Below, in pieces: positions 39,961-43,269 of a DNA stretch of 43,269 nucleotides. The stretch comes from Candidatus Thorarchaeota archaeon. GTDB taxonomy: Archaea; Asgardarchaeota; Thorarchaeia; Thorarchaeales; Thorarchaeaceae. The DNA lies in NCBI GenBank assembly GCA_011364905.1, contig RDNZ01000024.1:1-43269 (forward strand), written 5' to 3'. A program made the position numbers and the translations under genes. The first letter of the stretch is position 1. Every line of letters begins with the position of its first letter. Under the pieces are notes generated by a model, which ran no database searches, was not told the origin of the DNA, and saw only the letters and a list, made by a program, of their open reading frames with translations.

Positions 39961-42900
39961 TCGTCAAAGGCAGATTGACTTGATCCACTGCGCCAGCATC
40001 AGTGCGTAACACAACAATGATCAGATACTGTATCAGAACTGTGCCAGAAGGCAGGAATGCTGTCAACATGGGACTGGTCCCGTAAAGGTCACCTGCGCCT
40101 ACAGATCCGATGTCCATCGTGAATGTCTTATTTGTTGCAGAGATGTTTGGCACGATATCTAATCCATGCCAAGACACTGAGATGTTGGCTACTGGGGAGA
40201 AAATGACAATGTCCAGATACAAGTGCTGTGTGATGTTGTCATTGTTTCGCATTAGGGTGACTAGACTTGAATGTTCCCCAGAGTTGATTGTGACGGGATC
40301 GAGGGTGACACTTTCAAAACCAACCGCACCTGCCTCTACAACGGTCTGATTCAGAAGTCCAAACATCTTGTAGTATGCTTCAACAACGGTTTCACCTAGC
40401 TCAACCCGGTCACCAGTCTTTACATCGACCAGTCCGACGCCACCCAGCTTCTGGATGACTCGATTTGTGGAGGTTTCAACTTCCAGGAAAACTGGTATTA
40501 CGAAGAACAGATCTCCACCAAGCTGATAGAGAAGTCTGTTTCCATACCGATGGTCACCCCATAGCTGCAGCTGAGTTCGTACAACGTCAACCGTTTCGAA
40601 GGCCTGAACCGCGGCAGTGGGGCCCAGCCAGCTGGAATACCCATCCTCGCCAGCCTTGTAAAAAGTGAAATTGCCGAAGTCAATGTTCCCGCAACCCATG
40701 ATGTAGACTCCTGCAAGGTTATGAGCTGCGGATTGAAGGAACTCGGCATTGTGATATGCAACGAAGCGCTGCACGCCTTCAATGTTCATTACGACATATC
40801 GGGTGTCTGATCCATCAGGGCTCTGATGGAAATCTACACCAGTACTCCACTGTTCTCCTGAGGTGACATGGTAGATATAGGCAACATCTAGCTGCCGCTC
40901 GTAGAGGTCCTCAGGCCACTTCAGCTGTGATTGAAGCCAATCAGGCGTATCAGACCAGTTGTAGTAGTTTCTATATGTGATATCTAGGAAGAGAGCTTCG
41001 TTTTCGGTCGGTGCCAAATGAAAGGTCATCTCTCCAGTTTCAACATCTACGAGACACACTCCCATGAACCGCATGTAGTTCTCATGCGCATAGCCGGTTG
41101 ATAGAGGATAATCGATGTATATTGATACAGCGTAGTAGATGTTTCCTGAGGGATCAACTACAATGTATGGATCTTGATCAATAGAGAGACCTTGAAGCAT
41201 GATAGATTGAACCCTGGAAACAATGTTCCTCTCCACCAGCATATCCATGTCTCTACCTAGGTATGACCACGCCTTTGGGCCCATGGTCAGGATGTAGTAG
41301 AATGACTCAAACCCTCGAAGTGTGTAATCGGGGGTTCCTTCAAATGTGGCATTTCCCACCTCTTGAAAGTTAGGAACATTAACGAACACAACATCACTGA
41401 ATCCCCTGTCCTCGCCATAATAGAAATTGATGTCTGCAGTCCGATTGAAAAGAGAAACGAGGGGTGCATCTTCGATAAGCTCTCCACTGAATGCATCAAG
41501 AACCAGAAGGCCTTCGGTATGTGTGTAGAGGATATGTTGATTGATGAAACTCGTCCATGTCGCTGTTGTATCGAATGTGAGAGGCGCTATCCAATATTCA
41601 TGGTCTTTCAGAAAGACTATATCCGAGTCTGCAAGCTGCATCCAGTTAGTTCCTATTTGATTGCGCATTCGCAAACTGCTCGCGGTCTGGTCCCACTGTC
41701 TAACATTAGTGAGCCGCTCTACATCGCTTGCTGGAGATGCATTCAGTGTCAAATCCGTGATTGGCTTTTCTTCAAAGTCACTTAGTCCAGCAGCCCAATT
41801 TGTGATTTCAATCTCCTTGTTAGTCTGTAAGTTGAACTTCCAATCGATGTAATGGTCACCATTCATTTGGATACCGTAGTAGAGTCCTTGAACAATTGGA
41901 AGCATAACAACAATCGCAATTAGGAGGATAGAAACCATTGCAAAGGACTTCTGTGAACCTCCCAGTGGGATAAGTCGTTCAATTTTCAGCCGTCGAAGTT
42001 CATTCGAGATGTTCACACGATCTTGCATAAGGAGATTGACGCGTTGTCTGTAATCTTCCGCACTTATAGCACCAGCTTCGTATTCCTGACGCAGAGAGAG
42101 AAGCTCACCTTGCAGTCTTGCCAAATCTCCCTCAAGTGATGCAATTTTGCTTCTGAGACGTTGATGGACATCTCCTGAGCGAACTCTCACTAGCATGAAG
42201 ACTACCGAGCCAACGATGCTTGCGCCAAGAGCTATAATCAAGGCCAGATAACTCATCCATGTACCAGCATTGACCGTCCAAGTTGGTACACTGAGTATCT
42301 CCAGAACCAAAGCTAATGAAACTACAACAAGACCTTTGGAAACAATTACAAAAATATCGCGACGTTGAAGCATCATGTCTGTGATTATGCTCAAGACAAG
42401 TCGGACCGCTGTCGCAACAATCACTGTAGAAACAAGTCCTACATAGAGCTGATAGGCCTCCATTGCTGGAATCAGACTCTGGATTGAAGCAGCGGTGGTT
42501 CCCGGAGCAAAAGGCAATGAGAACATAGTTGCAACCTCACCAGGAGTTACTGAAATAGACCCATCGGCTGTAAGCATAAGCAAGAACGCCACATTTTGTC
42601 CAGTGACTGCGTATCCTCCAATGGAAACGTAATAGACAAAGAAGCCTCCCAACTCGAGAAGTCTCCACAGGACTCCTGTGCGGATATCCAGTCTCTTCAG
42701 ATGTGTCCCGGTCTGCGAGAGAGCTGAGATGAAGGATAACGAAGTTGAACGAGTCCATAAAGTGAAGAAACTACTGAGGATAGCAAGAAGAAGGGATGCA
42801 GTGAAAACGTTGTTCTTAAGCGTCCAGGTCTGCCAGAAATCAACATGCGCTTTGTTATTGAAGGTGTGGAGGTAGATCTTCTGTCCGAGCCACCAGCCAT

Positions 42901-42973
42901 ATGCAGCGCCTCCAGCAACTATTCCCACTACGATTATTATAATCAGAACGACTAGCATCCGAAGGTACTTCAT
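39953..42973 (-). CDS. UPF0182-like large membrane protein
   Basis: The 1006-residue protein has an N-terminal membrane region of about seven to eight helices (residues 1-365, beginning MLVVLIIIIVVGIVAGGAAY) and a large, presumably outward-facing C-terminal domain. Residues about 275-325 inside the first region form a coiled coil with a SHOCT-like YEAGAISAEDYRQRV. The outer domain carries UPF0182 landmarks: FINQHILYTHTEG, DPYIVVDPSGNIYYAV followed by IDYPLSTGY, and KWPEDLYERQLDVAYIYHV. The function of UPF0182 proteins is unknown. ATG 42973 has GAGAGG 9 nt upstream. A TATA-like CTTATGTC near 43013-43020 may be its promoter. Similarity is spread over few motifs, so this is a divergent member. 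Confidence 0.8.
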   Translation of the reverse strand: MKYLRMLVVLIIIIVVGIVAGGAAYGWWLGQKIYLHTFNNKAHVDFWQTWTLKNNVFTASLLLAILSSFFTLWTRSTSLSFISALSQTGTHLKRLDIRTGVLWRLLELGGFFVYYVSIGGYAVTGQNVAFLLMLTADGSISVTPGEVATMFSLPFAPGTTAASIQSLIPAMEAYQLYVGLVSTVIVATAVRLVLSIITDMMLQRRDIFVIVSKGLVVVSLALVLEILSVPTWTVNAGTWMSYLALIIALGASIVGSVVFMLVRVRSGDVHQRLRSKIASLEGDLARLQGELLSLRQEYEAGAISAEDYRQRVNLLMQDRVNISNELRRLKIERLIPLGGSQKSFAMVSILLIAIVVMLPIVQGLYYGIQMNGDHYIDWKFNLQTNKEIEITNWAAGLSDFEEKPITDLTLNASPASDVERLTNVRQWDQTASSLRMRNQIGTNWMQLADSDIVFLKDHEYWIAPLTFDTTATWTSFINQHILYTHTEGLLVLDAFSGELIEDAPLVSLFNRTADINFYYGEDRGFSDVVFVNVPNFQEVGNATFEGTPDYTLRGFESFYYILTMGPKAWSYLGRDMDMLVERNIVSRVQSIMLQGLSIDQDPYIVVDPSGNIYYAVSIYIDYPLSTGYAHENYMRFMGVCLVDVETGEMTFHLAPTENEALFLDITYRNYYNWSDTPDWLQSQLKWPEDLYERQLDVAYIYHVTSGEQWSTGVDFHQSPDGSDTRYVVMNIEGVQRFVAYHNAEFLQSAAHNLAGVYIMGCGNIDFGNFTFYKAGEDGYSSWLGPTAAVQAFETVDVVRTQLQLWGDHRYGNRLLYQLGGDLFFVIPVFLEVETSTNRVIQKLGGVGLVDVKTGDRVELGETVVEAYYKMFGLLNQTVVEAGAVGFESVTLDPVTINSGEHSSLVTLMRNNDNITQHLYLDIVIFSPVANISVSWHGLDIVPNISATNKTFTMDIGSVGAGDLYGTSPMLTAFLPSGTVLIQYLIIVVLRTDAGAVDQVNLPLTIT

Positions 42974-43111
42974 CGTCAGTTTCCTCTCTCGTTAATGTAT
43001 TTCCACTGAAAGGGAGACATAAGAGGATGTTGTTTTTCATGCACTTCGTACTTGAGGTCAATGTGATTTCAATAATATCATAGGAAGACGCCATTAAGCA
43101 CACTCAAATCC

Positions 43112-43133
43112 ACTTCAGTATAACAACTGAAGT
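43112..43133. repeat. Perfect 8-bp inverted repeat, copy 2 of a palindromic pair
   Basis: ACTTCAGT (43112-43119) and ACTGAAGT (43126-43133) are exact reverse complements around ATAACA. The inner 18 nt (43114-43131) match 14515-14532 at 16 of 18 positions. It lies in the 197-nt gap upstream of the UPF0182-like gene and downstream of the truncated gene; no T-run follows, so a terminator is less likely than a protein site. Confidence 0.5.
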
Positions 43134-43170
43134 TCTTAGGAGATATCTTCATTCAACGAAAGGAGGCGCT

Positions 43171-43269
43171 TTAGATCTCTATCAATGTTCCACGATTCAC
43201 CGGTGTACAGGTAATGTCGCCAATGACGTTTACAGATTCAAGTCGTACCCAATAATAGCCTGTCGAAAC
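43171..43269 (-). CDS. C-terminus of an unidentified gene (cut by window edge)
   Basis: On the minus strand a frame enters from the right edge and reads 32 codons to a TAA at 43171. The peptide ends with VRLESVNVIGDITCTP and VNRGTLIEI, a beta-like sequence rather than random composition, and a second minus-strand frame closes after about a dozen codons. It is too short to identify. The gene lies upstream of the UPF0182-like gene on the same strand. Treat it as a probable but unproven coding end. Confidence 0.45.
   Translation of the reverse strand, partial: VSTGYYWVRLESVNVIGDITCTPVNRGTLIEI

Noticed and set aside
1..43269. CRISPR arrays, IS elements, tRNA or rRNA genes
   Set aside because: No regularly spaced direct repeats, transposase motifs or recognisable RNA genes were seen on reading. 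A tRNAscan/Infernal run would be decisive.

Overview
The window reads as chromosomal DNA of an archaeon, most probably an Asgard archaeon (Thorarchaeota-like; the rank is inference). The reasons are a Rab/Ras-type small GTPase, A-type (V/A) ATPase subunits, a TrmI-type tRNA m1A methyltransferase, an ODCase, TATA-like boxes (often CTTATA[T/A]) at the right distance upstream of many starts, and moderate GC. Shine-Dalgarno (SD) sites are common, and TTG or GTG starts are frequent and often decided by the SD. Genes are densely packed and no gap exceeds 300 bases. I saw no tRNA, rRNA, CRISPR array, insertion sequence or phage module.

Layout. 1-3.7 kb (minus strand): the N-terminus of an HdrA-like protein, a SAM hydrolase, a COG3199-type NAD kinase, an unknown protein and a Rab-like GTPase. 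3.8-7.4 kb: an MBL-fold hydrolase, an alpha/beta hydrolase, a phosphohexomutase, and a small coiled-coil protein with a Pro/Gly/Ala-rich linker. 7.4-11.0 kb: a divergent cluster of an LmbE/PIG-L deacetylase (BshB-like), a BshA-like glycosyltransferase and a BshC-like protein. Together these look like a complete bacillithiol-type thiol pathway, the most interesting system in the window. 11.0-14.5 kb: a class I/II aminotransferase, pyrF and a polytopic membrane protein. 14.7-20.6 kb: an amino-acid module with a class III aminotransferase or racemase, an N-acyl-D-amino-acid deacylase, a universal stress protein, a stand-alone RAM domain and an APC permease with a C-terminal USP-like domain.

20.7-28.6 kb: a small unknown protein, a HerA/DUF87-type ATPase, an 8-repeat TPR protein, TrmI, two small genes (one a coiled coil plus winged helix) and a 782-residue helical protein. 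28.6-34.5 kb: part of the A-type ATPase broken into three transcription units (I; H-E; C-K), then two membrane proteins, one resembling AtpZ/AtpI assembly proteins. Subunits A, B, D and F are not in the window. 34.6-43.3 kb: a LarA-family protein, an FGGY sugar kinase, a GIY-YIG protein, a six-repeat beta-propeller candidate, an NDP-sugar epimerase, a 1006-residue UPF0182-like membrane protein, and the C-terminus of an unidentified gene.

How the genes work together. BshA, BshB and BshC would make GlcNAc-malate, deacetylate it and add cysteine. The permease, RAM and USP genes form a coupled operon beside enzymes for D- or acylated amino acids, which suggests amino-acid or peptide-derivative scavenging. 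The ATPase genes encode the stalk and membrane parts of an ion-translocating rotary enzyme. Functions rest on motif recognition by eye; no database search was possible.
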